Shown here: positions 1 through 6,606 of the stretch, piece after piece
How positions within the stretch are numbered: position 1 is the first letter of the stretch
Layout: each line of letters opens with the position of its first letter
Virus record (IMG/VR): IMGVR_UViG_3300027721_000462
Coordinates: 1-48,252 of that record
Direction: 5' to 3' (one strand)
DNA from: a virus
Length of the DNA stretch: 48,252 nt
The notes under the pieces: generated by a model
The model's input: only the letters and a program-made list of their open reading frames with translations
Told to the model about the DNA's origin: nothing
Databases searched by the model: none
Translations under genes and position numbers: made by a program

Positions 1-148
1 ATACACGGTTGTCCTGCTGATCCGCGCGGTAAGGTAGTGTAGAGGCTGTGTTATCGTGGGAAACAGCACGTAATGCTGAATGCGGGATTGGGGTGACCCC
101 GGTCGCGACTCAGGGAGCAGTGAGTTCGTTAAATAAGAACTGTTTAAA
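1..148 (+). ncRNA. GC-rich structured RNA, 5' end outside the window
   Basis: This stretch is clearly richer in G and C than the AT-rich rest of the window and carries no convincing reading frame. Several hairpins can be drawn by eye: GCTGT 45-49 with ACAGC 63-67, or alternatively CAGCA 64-68 with TGCTG 74-78; GGG 90-92 with CCC 97-99 closed by a GTGA tetraloop of the GNRA class; and AGTTC 123-127 with GAACT 137-141. It runs straight into the tRNA-like fold at 149-218, so the two may be one transcript on the plus strand. Large structured phage RNAs next to tRNAs (GOLLD, ROOL) and tmRNA are the comparisons that come to mind, but I cannot match any of them by sequence. The strand is inferred from the T-arm of the downstream fold. 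Confidence 0.45.
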
Positions 149-218
149 GAACTAAGTGCTGGGCCTTTTAGGCATGTCACGACCGACGGGTTAGGGGGTT
201 CGATTCCCCTTTTAGTTC
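149..218 (+). ncRNA. tRNA-like cloverleaf, non-canonical
   Basis: The 3' part is an excellent T-arm (GGGGG 194-198, loop TTCGATT 199-205, CCCCT 206-210) followed by an acceptor strand TTTTAGTTC 210-218 that pairs with GAACTAAG 149-156. Between them a 4-bp D-like stem (TGCT 157-160 with GGCA 171-174) and a 4-bp stem (TGTC 175-178 with GACG 185-188) complete a four-arm fold with a five-base variable region. It is not a normal tRNA: the presumed anticodon loop has six bases (ACGACC) and lacks the conserved T33, the D loop lacks the usual AGxxGG pattern, and no CCA is encoded. It could be a tRNA-like domain of a larger RNA, the end of a tmRNA, or a decayed tRNA. No anticodon can be assigned. Confidence 0.5.
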
Positions 219-232
219 CTAAATTAAATATT

Positions 233-391
233 ATGAGCAGAACAGTAAAACAAGTATATAGAAAATCAAGAGCGTTTGACAGATCTTGTAGAAATCATGG
301 AAGTTGCCCTTATTGTAAAAATAATAGACTTCATAATTCTAACAAAAAAATAGAACAATCATCTTACAGTCTTAACACGATCAAAGAATGA
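233..391 (+). CDS. small Cys-rich, zinc-ribbon-like protein (52 aa)
   Basis: A 52-residue frame opens with ATG 15 bases after the tRNA-like RNA. Its N-terminal third is basic, and the middle holds C19, C25 and C28 with H22, in a pattern RSCRNHGSCPYC that looks like a small zinc knuckle. The rest is polar and Asn/Lys-rich. Small proteins of this type are common in phage early regions; a nucleic-acid or protein-binding role is inference. Its TGA stop overlaps the GATAATATA part of the promoter-like motif at 374-398, so the gene ends exactly where the next transcription unit may begin. Confidence 0.6.
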   Translation: MSRTVKQVYRKSRAFDRSCRNHGSCPYCKNNRLHNSNKKIEQSSYSLNTIKE

Positions 392-398
392 TAATATA
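374..398 (+). promoter_or_regulatory. promoter-like motif, copy 1 (AACACGAT-N8-GATAATATA)
   Basis: AACACGAT at 374-381, an eight-base spacer and GATAATATA at 390-398 lie 17 bases before the ATG at 416. The same two boxes with the same eight-base spacing recur at 1981 and 6660, each just upstream of a plus-strand gene. The right-hand box resembles a -10 element. The left-hand box is not a standard -35 or the Bacteroidota TTG box, so a phage-specific factor is possible. Confidence 0.5.
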
Positions 399-415
399 AA
401 TGTAAAACAACAAAT

Positions 416-613
416 ATGAAAGATACAGTAAAAGAAACTGCAAGAGAAAAGATTGAGTCTTGTTTAATACAAGCAACTAGAGAGGCTAATAATCCTAATA
501 TGTATTGGAAAGTTGATAAAGATAGACAACTAGAGTTGAATATTCGTGACAGATTCGAAGTTGAAGTATGGAGTTATATATTAAGTTTAATAGAAAAAGA
601 TAATAAACTATGA
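416..613 (+). CDS. hypothetical protein (65 aa)
   Basis: Acidic-basic mixed helical protein that I do not recognise. It starts 17 bases after promoter-like copy 1 and its TGA stop overlaps the ATG of the next gene in an ATGA junction (610-613). This coupling argues that it is a real translated gene, the first of a tightly linked run that goes on to the metallophosphoesterase. No Cys cluster, membrane segment or catalytic motif is visible. Confidence 0.6.
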   Translation: MKDTVKETAREKIESCLIQATREANNPNMYWKVDKDRQLELNIRDRFEVEVWSYILSLIEKDNKL

Positions 614-783
614 AAATAACAATTGAAAATTACGGTAGAATAATGTCTATTGAAACTAAAAACGAAGACGTCGGTGTAGATGAGTATATTGATTACTTTT
701 ATGGTTTGTTAGTATCTGCTACATTTGAACCATCAACAATTATAAATGGATTTAAGGACTTTATAGAAGAAAAAGAATTATGA
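610..783 (+). CDS. hypothetical protein (57 aa)
   Basis: A 57-residue acidic frame that begins with ATG at 610 and ends with TGA at 783. It is linked by ATGA overlaps to the gene before it (610-613) and to the metallophosphoesterase after it (780-783). The double overlap is the main evidence that it is translated. The sequence has a predicted beta-like start (MKITIENYG) and an acidic, helical end; I see no known domain. It is probably co-translated with its neighbours. Confidence 0.6.
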   Translation: MKITIENYGRIMSIETKNEDVGVDEYIDYFYGLLVSATFEPSTIINGFKDFIEEKEL

Positions 784-1457
784 AAATATGGCACATTTCA
801 GATACTCATGGGTATCACGACTTATTAAAAGTTCCTGAAGGAATTGATTTAGTGATACATTCTGGTGATTGTAGCAATCCACGTGATCCATACAATAATG
901 AACCAGAAGTTAGAGAATTCATTCATTGGTATAAAGAATTACCTATTAAACATAAAATTTATGTAGCAGGTAATCACGATACTAGTATTGAGAAAGGATT
1001 AGTAACTAAAAAAGATTTTGAAGACTACAACATTATATATTTAGAAAATGAATACGTAACTATTGAAGATATTAAAATCTTTGGATCACCACACACGCCA
1101 CAGTTCGGGCAATGGGCGTTCATGAAAGATCGCGTTAAGCTTGAAAGATTCTGGAAGCTTGCTATACACGAGCCATGCGACATAATTGTTGTTCACGGGC
1201 CGCCTAAAGGTTGCTTAGACAAGTCTTTTGACCGCAATAACAATATGGAATCTTGTGGCGATAAGTCTTTGTTGAATTTAGTATTGGAAATGCAGCCAAA
1301 GTATATGATGTTTGGTCATATTCATAACTGCAAAGATATTATTAATGCAGGAATGTTAAAACTAAGTGCTTATGATACTTGGTTTAGTAATGGATCAGTA
1401 GTGACAGATGGTAAGTTTGGAAAATTAACAAGCAATGGTAATATAGTAGAAATATGA
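780..1457 (+). CDS. calcineurin-like metallophosphoesterase
   Basis: Predicted metal-dependent phosphoesterase of 225 residues. The family motifs appear in order: D8 and H10 in ISDTHG, G29-D30 in HSGD, the GNHD block at 64-67, a later HG in VVHGPP and the closing GHIH. These residues bind two metal ions and are all present, so the enzyme should be active. The substrate cannot be read from the sequence; phage relatives act on nucleotides, RNA or DNA ends. It sits in a run of very small early genes with ATGA overlaps at both ends (780-783 and 1454-1457). A part of it, about 1080-1260, looks slightly richer in GC than its flanks. Confidence in the family is high, in the biological substrate low. 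Confidence 0.9.
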   Translation: MKIWHISDTHGYHDLLKVPEGIDLVIHSGDCSNPRDPYNNEPEVREFIHWYKELPIKHKIYVAGNHDTSIEKGLVTKKDFEDYNIIYLENEYVTIEDIKIFGSPHTPQFGQWAFMKDRVKLERFWKLAIHEPCDIIVVHGPPKGCLDKSFDRNNNMESCGDKSLLNLVLEMQPKYMMFGHIHNCKDIINAGMLKLSAYDTWFSNGSVVTDGKFGKLTSNGNIVEI

Positions 1458-1552
1458 AAGAAGAAACTAAATGTTATTGCGGCCATACAACTTATTGTGA
1501 CTGCGGACCTGAAGAACCTAAACAAGAAACAATTAAAAAAGAAAAAAAATGA
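1454..1552 (+). CDS. tiny Cys-rich protein (32 aa)
   Basis: A 32-residue frame lies exactly between two ATGA junctions (1454-1457 with the phosphoesterase, 1549-1552 with the next gene). The N-terminal half reads CYCGHTTYCDCG, four Cys and one His in twelve residues, which could hold one zinc ion. The C-terminal half is a Lys/Glu tail. The precise double overlap makes chance unlikely. I know of no function; a small protein-binding or nucleic-acid-binding peptide is a guess. Confidence 0.5.
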   Translation: MKEETKCYCGHTTYCDCGPEEPKQETIKKEKK

Positions 1553-1821
1553 GTACAACATTTGGAATACCTCAACGACAAGTAGAATTAAGTAAATTAG
1601 TAGATGAGAATGGCGATTTACATGACTATATAGATACTTCATTCTTTGAAAAAGTATTTTTTAGAACAATGCATAATAGTAGGTGGATGAATTCATTAGC
1701 TAGTAGATTACCTGATAATACGCTTGTATTCCCATTAGATAATACAGCCCAGGGTATATACACTATTAAAGACTGTAAAGAAATTTTAAAACGACGAGAT
1801 GAAGCCGATTCACAAGTTTAA
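1549..1821 (+). CDS. hypothetical protein (90 aa)
   Basis: A 90-residue protein that I do not recognise. It starts in an ATGA junction with the Cys-rich peptide gene and its 3' end overlaps the start of the next gene by 23 bases. The sequence is mixed polar and hydrophobic, with a predicted helical centre around FFEKVFFRTMHNSRWMNSL and a C-terminal charged helix. Position and coupling place it in the first early operon. No catalytic motif or membrane segment is visible. Confidence 0.55.
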   Translation: MSTTFGIPQRQVELSKLVDENGDLHDYIDTSFFEKVFFRTMHNSRWMNSLASRLPDNTLVFPLDNTAQGIYTIKDCKEILKRRDEADSQV

Positions 1822-2014
1822 TAATGGTAGAGGGGCAACACTTTGCCATTTATGTAGAACAATTATTACTGTAGGCAAACCTACTAATGATTTATATTGT
1901 GATCGATGCCTTAATGAACGTAACTCAACAGAAAAAGAGTTTAATAAATTAAAAGCTAATCTAAAAAAGCTTACAATAGAAACACGATCAATTAATGATA
2001 ATAATATAAAATAA
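1799..2014 (+). CDS. small zinc-finger-like protein (71 aa)
   Basis: The N-terminal half has two Cys pairs, one in LCHLC and one in YCDRC, about 17 residues apart, which fits one C4 zinc finger of the ribbon type. The C-terminal half is a charged helix. The frame starts within the preceding gene (23-base overlap) and there is no later Met that keeps the first Cys pair, which supports this start. Its last codons contain promoter-like copy 2 (1981-2008). A transcription or nucleic-acid-binding role is plausible but is inference. Confidence 0.55.
   Translation: MKPIHKFNNGRGATLCHLCRTIITVGKPTNDLYCDRCLNERNSTEKEFNKLKANLKKLTIETRSINDNNIK
1981..2008 (+). promoter_or_regulatory. promoter-like motif, copy 2
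   Basis: AACACGAT at 1981-1988, spacer 1989-1996, then GATAATAATATA at 1997-2008, ending 11 bases before the ATG at 2020. The spacing of the two boxes is the same as in copies 1 and 3. The motif lies inside the last codons of the preceding zinc-finger gene, which makes a purely coding explanation for the match possible but less likely given the three identical left boxes. Confidence 0.45.
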
Positions 2015-2019
2015 AACAT

Positions 2020-2253
2020 ATGACAGAATATCAAATGGAACGAATTGCGGAATTAGTATTTCAAAAGATGCTTAAAAAGCAAGAAGAATGGGATAAAAAT
2101 ACTCATTACATTACTACAACAGACCGCGAGGCTGTACTGGCAGAGATAGTTGCGTTGAATTTAGTTAAGGCTGATTATTTAGAAGCAGAGCAATATGAAA
2201 AAATGGCTGAAATACAAGAAAAAATAAATAAACTTAAAACCAGTTTAAAATAA
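2020..2253 (+). CDS. hypothetical coiled-coil protein (77 aa)
   Basis: A 77-residue, strongly helical and charged protein. Residues from about 45 to the end form a probable coiled coil (KADYLEAEQYEKMAEIQEKINK). It begins 11 bases after promoter-like copy 2. I do not recognise a family. Small coiled-coil proteins of early phage regions often bind host proteins, but nothing in the sequence shows that here. Confidence 0.55.
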   Translation: MTEYQMERIAELVFQKMLKKQEEWDKNTHYITTTDREAVLAEIVALNLVKADYLEAEQYEKMAEIQEKINKLKTSLK

Positions 2254-2276
2254 CAACTAGGACTAGAGTAATATAA

Positions 2277-2287
2277 AGTGTGACACT
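2277..2287. promoter_or_regulatory. 11-base perfect dyad, possible operator
   Basis: AGTGTGACACT is a perfect inverted repeat around a central G, in the 63-base gap between the coiled-coil gene and the helix-turn-helix gene at 2317. The site is short and unreplicated in the window, so it is only a candidate binding site, possibly for the protein encoded next to it. Confidence 0.15.
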
Positions 2288-2316
2288 AGCCAATTAATAT
2301 AAAAAATAGTAAGCTA

Positions 2317-2937
2317 ATGTCATACAATCGTAACATAGAATATTTAAACAAGCGAAGAGTGATATATAGACGTGGACCAATTAATGATAAACCAACTGAA
2401 ACATTTGAATGGGGTTCTTTCTATGAAAGTGGTACTACTGAATGTTATGAACTATTTAGAAGCAAGGCTAAGATACCAACATATAAAGCATTGAAATGGC
2501 ATTTGTATGTTATATGGTATTTGAATCCTAATGTAGATCAGGATGAGTTTGAAACAATAGTAAGGCATATATGTGATAAACAAAATGGTTTTGTAACATT
2601 TAATGTTAGTGAACAATTATTGCAGAGCATGATGTATGATGTTTCTTTGAAAGATCTTGATGAACCTCCTCATAATAAAACTCGTAAGATTATATTTAAG
2701 GATAACTGTAAATTAACTTTGAGTGAGAAGTTATCTATAGTAGGAAAAATGATTGGTAAAACTAAGCGTGTTACTGAATCTGATATTTATGATGCGATGC
2801 TATACACTCATGATCTGAATCAAAAGATTACAATTAAGAAATTAGCTGATCATTTTGATTGTACACCAAGAACTATACATCGCAATATGGGTAATGAATT
2901 AAAAAAAGAAAAAGAATTATTAAACCAAAGTTTATGA
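2317..2937 (+). CDS. helix-turn-helix protein (206 aa)
   Basis: A 206-residue protein with a clear helix-turn-helix near its C-terminus, about residues 172-195: ITIKKLADHFDCTPRTIHRN has the spacing of a recognition helix preceded by a turn. The N-terminal 120 residues contain charged and aromatic segments that I do not recognise. It lies between early small genes and the sigma-like factor, which suggests a regulatory or replication-initiation role; this is inference. Its TGA overlaps the ATG of the next gene (2934-2937). Confidence 0.65.
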   Translation: MSYNRNIEYLNKRRVIYRRGPINDKPTETFEWGSFYESGTTECYELFRSKAKIPTYKALKWHLYVIWYLNPNVDQDEFETIVRHICDKQNGFVTFNVSEQLLQSMMYDVSLKDLDEPPHNKTRKIIFKDNCKLTLSEKLSIVGKMIGKTKRVTESDIYDAMLYTHDLNQKITIKKLADHFDCTPRTIHRNMGNELKKEKELLNQSL

Positions 2938-3134
2938 AACAATTTATAACATTTTTTATAACTTGGTTTGCAAGTAATTTAGCAATACCTTTCTGGGTTA
3001 TTGGGCATGTTCATTTAACTATGAATATATATAAAGATATTTATGAAATTATTGTATCGTTTTGGATGAATATAATAGTTGCAATTGGATTTTGGATTGA
3101 ATGGAAAAATAATATAAAACAAAATAGAAATTAA
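2934..3134 (+). CDS. small two-helix membrane protein (66 aa)
   Basis: A 66-residue protein with two hydrophobic stretches, about residues 4-28 and 38-56, separated by a short polar segment, and a short basic C-terminal tail. This is the profile of a two-span inner-membrane protein. It is coupled by ATGA to the helix-turn-helix gene and sits one base before the sigma-like gene. Phage proteins of this kind may act in superinfection exclusion or as holins. The early position argues against a holin; the function is unknown. Confidence 0.55.
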   Translation: MKQFITFFITWFASNLAIPFWVIGHVHLTMNIYKDIYEIIVSFWMNIIVAIGFWIEWKNNIKQNRN

Positions 3135-3135
3135 T

Positions 3136-3900
3136 ATGAAAAGTTACAATATACCAAATTACATTAGATACAAAGAAGATATTAAACAAACTAATAAAGA
3201 TAGTTTAAATAATGATTTTCAATCATACCCAAGGGACCGGCTTATTGCTAAGTTTTTACCTTTGGTAGAGAATATTGCAAAGAAGTTTTCAACTACAACC
3301 CAAGCGTGCGGAGTACTAGATATTACGGATCTTATGCAACATGGATCTATAGGGTTAATACTAGCTGTTGATAAAATTGAATGGGATACATTAAATGCTT
3401 CTACTGATCAAGAAAAAACTATTAAGTCGTTTCTATCAAAAAGAATTAAAGGCTCAATTAGACGCGCTATTGATATTAATAGAGGCTCAATTAAGATTCC
3501 AGAACATAAACTAAATGAAATTAGAAAAGATAATGGCAAAGACCATACGATGGTTGCAATGTTTTTTAATTCCATATTCTTAAGCATCGATGAACAGATT
3601 AATGATGACGACGAAGATAACATGCTTTATCAAATTCCGGATCAAACTGAGCCTTATAATATAAACCTTATGAATTTATATTTAAAGAGTCTATTGACTA
3701 AACACTTAAATGAACGTGAGTATGAAGTATTAAGATTAAGTTATGGATTAGACTGTGATAAGTATTCGGCAAATGAGATAGCGGATAAATTAGGTATCGA
3801 AGGGGCAAGCGCTTATGTAAGAATTTCAGAGATAAAAAAACAAGCAATTAAAAAGTTAATTGACAACGTAGAACCCTCTCAAGTCCTTGATTACCTATAA
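3136..3900 (+). CDS. sigma-70-like RNA polymerase sigma factor
   Basis: A 254-residue protein with the layout of a compact sigma-70 family factor. Residues about 33-115 match region 2: a start like RDRLIAKFLPLVENIAKKF, then DITDLMQHGSIGLILAVDKIE, the core-binding signature, and the following basic helix. A region 3-like piece continues to about 135 (GSIKIPEH). Residues about 190-250 match region 4: NEREYEVLRLSYGL followed by the helix-turn-helix SANEIADKLGI. It should bind host core polymerase and direct it to phage promoters. A natural candidate for its target is the AACACGAT-N8-GATAATA motif, or promoters of the late arm. No phage RNA polymerase gene is in the window, which fits reliance on host core enzyme. 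Confidence 0.85.
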   Translation: MKSYNIPNYIRYKEDIKQTNKDSLNNDFQSYPRDRLIAKFLPLVENIAKKFSTTTQACGVLDITDLMQHGSIGLILAVDKIEWDTLNASTDQEKTIKSFLSKRIKGSIRRAIDINRGSIKIPEHKLNEIRKDNGKDHTMVAMFFNSIFLSIDEQINDDDEDNMLYQIPDQTEPYNINLMNLYLKSLLTKHLNEREYEVLRLSYGLDCDKYSANEIADKLGIEGASAYVRISEIKKQAIKKLIDNVEPSQVLDYL

Positions 3901-3970
3901 GTTAAATGTAAATTAAATAAAAAATACGTAATTATATTAATATAGAAACTAAACAATTAAATCAAATTAT

Positions 3971-4519
3971 ATGGCAAAAACAGAACAAACATTAAATGAA
4001 AAACTAGCGATTATACAGACTGAATTTAAGTCTAAAAAATCTAGGTTTAATTCATTTGGAAAATACAATTTTAGATCGGCAGAAGATATATTGGAAGCAA
4101 CTAAACCATTTTTATTAAGACTCGGCGTATCAGTTATTGTAACCGAAGAACTTGTAGAATCAAATCAATTATTCCCTATACTAAAGTCTACAGCAACAAT
4201 TTCCGATGGAGATAGTGCTATACATGCTGTAGCTATAGTTGGGGTTGATCTTGATCAAAAAGGAATGCAAATGCCCCAGAAGTTTGGTTCAGCGTCAAGT
4301 TATGGTAAGAAGTATGCATTAGGGAATCTATTCTTAATTGATGATACTCAAGACGCGGATCATGGTAAAGCAGAACCTGTTGCAAAAGCAAAACTTGATG
4401 TAAGTGATGCAGCGTTTGACAAAGCATTACAGTTTGTAACTACAGGCGGTAAACTTGATACAATCAAAGCTAAGTATACATTATCTGAAGAGGCAGAATT
4501 AATCTTATCTAAACTATAG
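3971..4519 (+). CDS. erf: ERF-family single-strand annealing recombinase
   Basis: A 182-residue protein with the hallmarks of the ERF superfamily: an N-terminal stretch like FGKYNFRSAEDI followed by the conserved GSASSYGKKYALGNLF and IDDTQDAD segments. ERF proteins form rings on single-stranded DNA and anneal complementary strands during phage recombination and genome circularisation. The C-terminal 50 residues are variable, as usual. It lies one base before a RecE-like exonuclease gene, the classic annealase plus exonuclease pair, and two genes further lies an SSB-like gene. A 70-base AT-rich leader separates it from the sigma gene and contains a weak relative of the promoter motif (AATACGTA near 3925), too divergent to call. 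Confidence 0.88.
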   Translation: MAKTEQTLNEKLAIIQTEFKSKKSRFNSFGKYNFRSAEDILEATKPFLLRLGVSVIVTEELVESNQLFPILKSTATISDGDSAIHAVAIVGVDLDQKGMQMPQKFGSASSYGKKYALGNLFLIDDTQDADHGKAEPVAKAKLDVSDAAFDKALQFVTTGGKLDTIKAKYTLSEEAELILSKL

Positions 4520-4520
4520 T

Positions 4521-5252
4521 ATGACTAAAGAAGAAATACTAGAGAAGTTAAAAAACGATGAAGATTATTATGGAACATTCGGCCGCAATTTTCTAAGCAA
4601 CTCAAACATATCTGCATTGCTTACTAATCCTGCGTTAATGAATGCTCCACAAGATCCTAATCCTAACTTTGTAATTGGCGGTTATTTTCACACCGCCATA
4701 CTTGAACCTGATAAACTAGATAAATACAAAATTATCAAAGCATCAACTAGGAATACAAATATATACAAAGAAGCATCTGGAGGTGAAATATGTCTGCTAC
4801 AACACGAAGCTGACCGAATTGAATTAATGAAGGATACAATGCTTGCGAACAATATTTGTAAAGATCTTATAAGAGGATTTAATGTTGAGTATGAAGTTCC
4901 AGGTATTGTTGAATTATTCGGAGCAATGTGGAAAGGTAAAGCAGATATTATAAATCATGATGAAGGATTGATTGTAGATCTTAAAACAACTTCTAACATA
5001 ACAGACTTTGCTTATTCAGCTAAGAAATATAATTATGATAGTCAAGCATACATTTATAAAAAACTGTTTGGATATGATATGATTTTTATGGCTATAGACA
5101 AAGGTACACATCAGATAGGAATATTTGATTGTTCAGATAAATTCTTACAAAATGGAGAAGACAAAGTTATGCGAGCTGTAGAAGCTTACGACTTATTTTA
5201 TAAAACAGAGGATTTCGATCCTAACCAATTTTTAGTAACTCGAACATTATAA
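4521..5252 (+). CDS. RecE-like PD-(D/E)XK exonuclease
   Basis: A 243-residue nuclease of the PD-(D/E)XK fold, similar to phage exonuclease VIII-type proteins. Visible landmarks are GGYFHTAILEP (H57), GKADI with D142, the core DLKTT with D153 and K155, and the QAYIYKK motif starting at Q175. These match the order of catalytic residues in the family. It should resect double-stranded ends 5' to 3' to give single strands for the ERF protein encoded one base upstream. The pair plus SSB and junction nucleases make up a full recombination module. Length is typical for phage members and shorter than host RecE. Confidence 0.85.
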   Translation: MTKEEILEKLKNDEDYYGTFGRNFLSNSNISALLTNPALMNAPQDPNPNFVIGGYFHTAILEPDKLDKYKIIKASTRNTNIYKEASGGEICLLQHEADRIELMKDTMLANNICKDLIRGFNVEYEVPGIVELFGAMWKGKADIINHDEGLIVDLKTTSNITDFAYSAKKYNYDSQAYIYKKLFGYDMIFMAIDKGTHQIGIFDCSDKFLQNGEDKVMRAVEAYDLFYKTEDFDPNQFLVTRTL

Positions 5253-5253
5253 T

Positions 5254-5613
5254 ATGAAAGCATGCACCTATTGCAAATTAGAATTACCATTAACAGAGTT
5301 CTATAATAGAACAGATACGGGTAGATTAAAATCAAGATGTAAAGCTTGCGAATGTTTATCATCAAGAGCAAGGAATTATAAAATAACATTAGATCAAGCC
5401 CAATCATTGATGGATAGTACTAATTGCCATTGTTGCAGTAAAGAAATACTTGATAAGAGATCAACATATATTGATCATTGCCATGAAACAAATAACATAA
5501 GAGGAATACTATGTATGTCTTGTAATTCTGGTATTGGATTTTTAGGTGATAATCTTGAAGGAGTATTAAAAGCAGTGAACTATTTAACTAATAATAATCA
5601 ATTAAAACTATAA
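5254..5613 (+). CDS. endonuclease VII-like nuclease with extra N-terminal zinc finger
   Basis: The C-terminal two thirds match the recombination endonuclease VII family: CHCC at 58-61, DHCH at 74-77, and RGILCMSCNSGIG with C87 and C90, giving a zinc site and a beta-beta-alpha-metal active site. T4 endonuclease VII resolves branched DNA before packaging. The N-terminal 33 residues form a separate C4 finger (C4, C7, C29, C32) that is closely similar to the one starting the HNH protein at 5951. The gene lies between exonuclease and SSB genes, so it either works with them in junction resolution or is a mobile nuclease that settled there. Confidence 0.85.
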   Translation: MKACTYCKLELPLTEFYNRTDTGRLKSRCKACECLSSRARNYKITLDQAQSLMDSTNCHCCSKEILDKRSTYIDHCHETNNIRGILCMSCNSGIGFLGDNLEGVLKAVNYLTNNNQLKL

Positions 5614-5617
5614 AAAA

Positions 5618-5932
5618 ATGGCTACAATATTGAAAGCATCCATAAATTTAAATCAAATTCCTAAGCACAAAATTATTGATGGTGCTAAAGGAAAGTACTT
5701 ACCAATTACAATTACAATTAATGACGAAGTTGATCAATTTGGAAATCAAGGTCCAATTTTAGTAGAACAATCAAAAGAAGAACGTGACGCGAAAGCAGCA
5801 AAAGTTTATCTTGGAAATGTAAAAGTAGTATGGACGAATGGAGACAACGTTGCAGTTGCTCCAAGAACTGATGGTGGACAATCACAACCTGCACAACGAG
5901 CTCCTGCTCCTGATTTCGATCTCCCTTTTTAA
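5618..5932 (+). CDS. ssb: single-stranded DNA-binding protein (phage SSB-like)
   Basis: A 104-residue protein with a beta-rich body of about 80 residues and a flexible Gln/Pro/Ala linker that ends in DFDLPF. This acidic, Pro-Phe tip is the classic C-terminal tail by which SSBs recruit partner proteins. The body is short for an OB fold but similar to small phage SSBs. It follows ERF, exonuclease and endonuclease VII-like genes, so it probably coats single strands in both recombination and replication. Assignment rests on tail plus context; the OB fold itself is not evident from motifs. Confidence 0.75.
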   Translation: MATILKASINLNQIPKHKIIDGAKGKYLPITITINDEVDQFGNQGPILVEQSKEERDAKAAKVYLGNVKVVWTNGDNVAVAPRTDGGQSQPAQRAPAPDFDLPF

Positions 5933-5950
5933 CTTTAAGTGATTACAAAC

Positions 5951-6481
5951 ATGGAAATAGAATGTATAGGGTGTAAAAATACACTAAGTTTATCTAATTT
6001 TTATAAGCATACATCCGGTGAGCACGGCGTGTTACACAGATGCAAAGTGTGTGTAAAAATACAACGATCTAAAAATTACGAAGAACGTATAGGTGATCCA
6101 CGCTTTGTAAAAGCTGAACAGCAAAGAGGTAGAGAAAAATATGCTAGATTAAACTATAAGGATGCTAATAGAAAAAAAATGCAAGATCCGGCTAGGAAAT
6201 TAAAGCATAGAATAAGAACAGCCGCATATTCTTTATTAAACAAAAGAGTAAATTCTAGTACGTTATTAGGTTGTTCTCATACTGAATTTTTTAAATATAT
6301 AGAATCAAAATTTGTTAATGGAATGAGTTGGGATAACATGAGTGAATGGCATTTGGATCATATAGTTCCTTTAAGTTGGTGTAAAACTAATGAAGAGTTA
6401 TTTATATATTCACATTATTCAAATATCCAACCTTTATTCGCAATAGACAATTTGAGAAAAAGCGATAACTATATAGGATAG
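5951..6481 (+). CDS. HNH endonuclease with N-terminal zinc finger
   Basis: A 176-residue protein. Residues 5-34 form a C4 finger (C5, C8, C31, C34) and the C-terminal part is a HNH nuclease: HLDHIVPL at 134-141, then the HYSNIQPL block with N158 and the later DNLRKSD with N167. ATG at 5951 is preferred over the in-frame GTG at 5939 because it is followed directly by the finger and lies at a normal distance from the SSB stop. The finger resembles that of the endonuclease VII-like protein at 5254. It could be a free-standing homing nuclease or a DNA-packaging or repair nuclease. A strong terminator follows, so it closes the first early operon. Confidence 0.8.
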   Translation: MEIECIGCKNTLSLSNFYKHTSGEHGVLHRCKVCVKIQRSKNYEERIGDPRFVKAEQQRGREKYARLNYKDANRKKMQDPARKLKHRIRTAAYSLLNKRVNSSTLLGCSHTEFFKYIESKFVNGMSWDNMSEWHLDHIVPLSWCKTNEELFIYSHYSNIQPLFAIDNLRKSDNYIG

Positions 6482-6499
6482 TTCTAAAATATAATTGTA

Positions 6500-6542
6500 C
6501 TTATAATGCTTGCCGTAAGATCAGCATATAAGTCTTTTTTTT
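6500..6542 (+). terminator. intrinsic terminator of first early operon
   Basis: CTTATAATGCT at 6500-6510 pairs with AGCATATAAG at 6523-6532, with one bulged A, and is followed by TCTTTTTTTT. The stem of ten pairs and the eight-T run make a convincing rho-independent terminator 19 bases after the HNH stop codon. Confidence 0.8.
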
Positions 6543-6596
6543 AAAGCAGGACGAACTCTAGACAGCGAAAGTAGGATCTAGTCTGGACAGCTTTTT
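6543..6596 (+). ncRNA. structured intergenic segment, possible small RNA or second terminator
   Basis: The 54 bases between two terminators are richer in G and C than the surroundings. AAAGC 6543-6547 can pair with GCTTT 6590-6594, enclosing CTAGA 6558-6562 with TCTAG 6577-6581 and a loop rich in purines (CAGCGAAAGTAGG). The closing GCTTTTT could itself act as a terminator. No reading frame of note is present. It may be a small RNA, a processing site or just a third terminator hairpin. Confidence 0.25.
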
Positions 6597-6606
6597 GTAG
6601 TTAGTT

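Noticed and set aside
149-218. Canonical tRNA gene
   Set aside because: T-arm and acceptor stem fit, but the middle arm has a six-base loop without T33 and the D loop lacks conserved G-G, so no anticodon can be read. Kept as a tRNA-like RNA only.
1370-2034. Minus-strand frames of 90 and 74 codons
   Set aside because: Both are antisense to coupled plus-strand genes, rich in Phe/Leu/Ser as expected from reversed AT-rich coding sequence.
3901-3970. Fourth plus-strand copy of the promoter-like motif before the ERF gene
   Set aside because: AATACGTA followed by TAATATA differs in several bases and in spacing; in such AT-rich sequence it may be chance.
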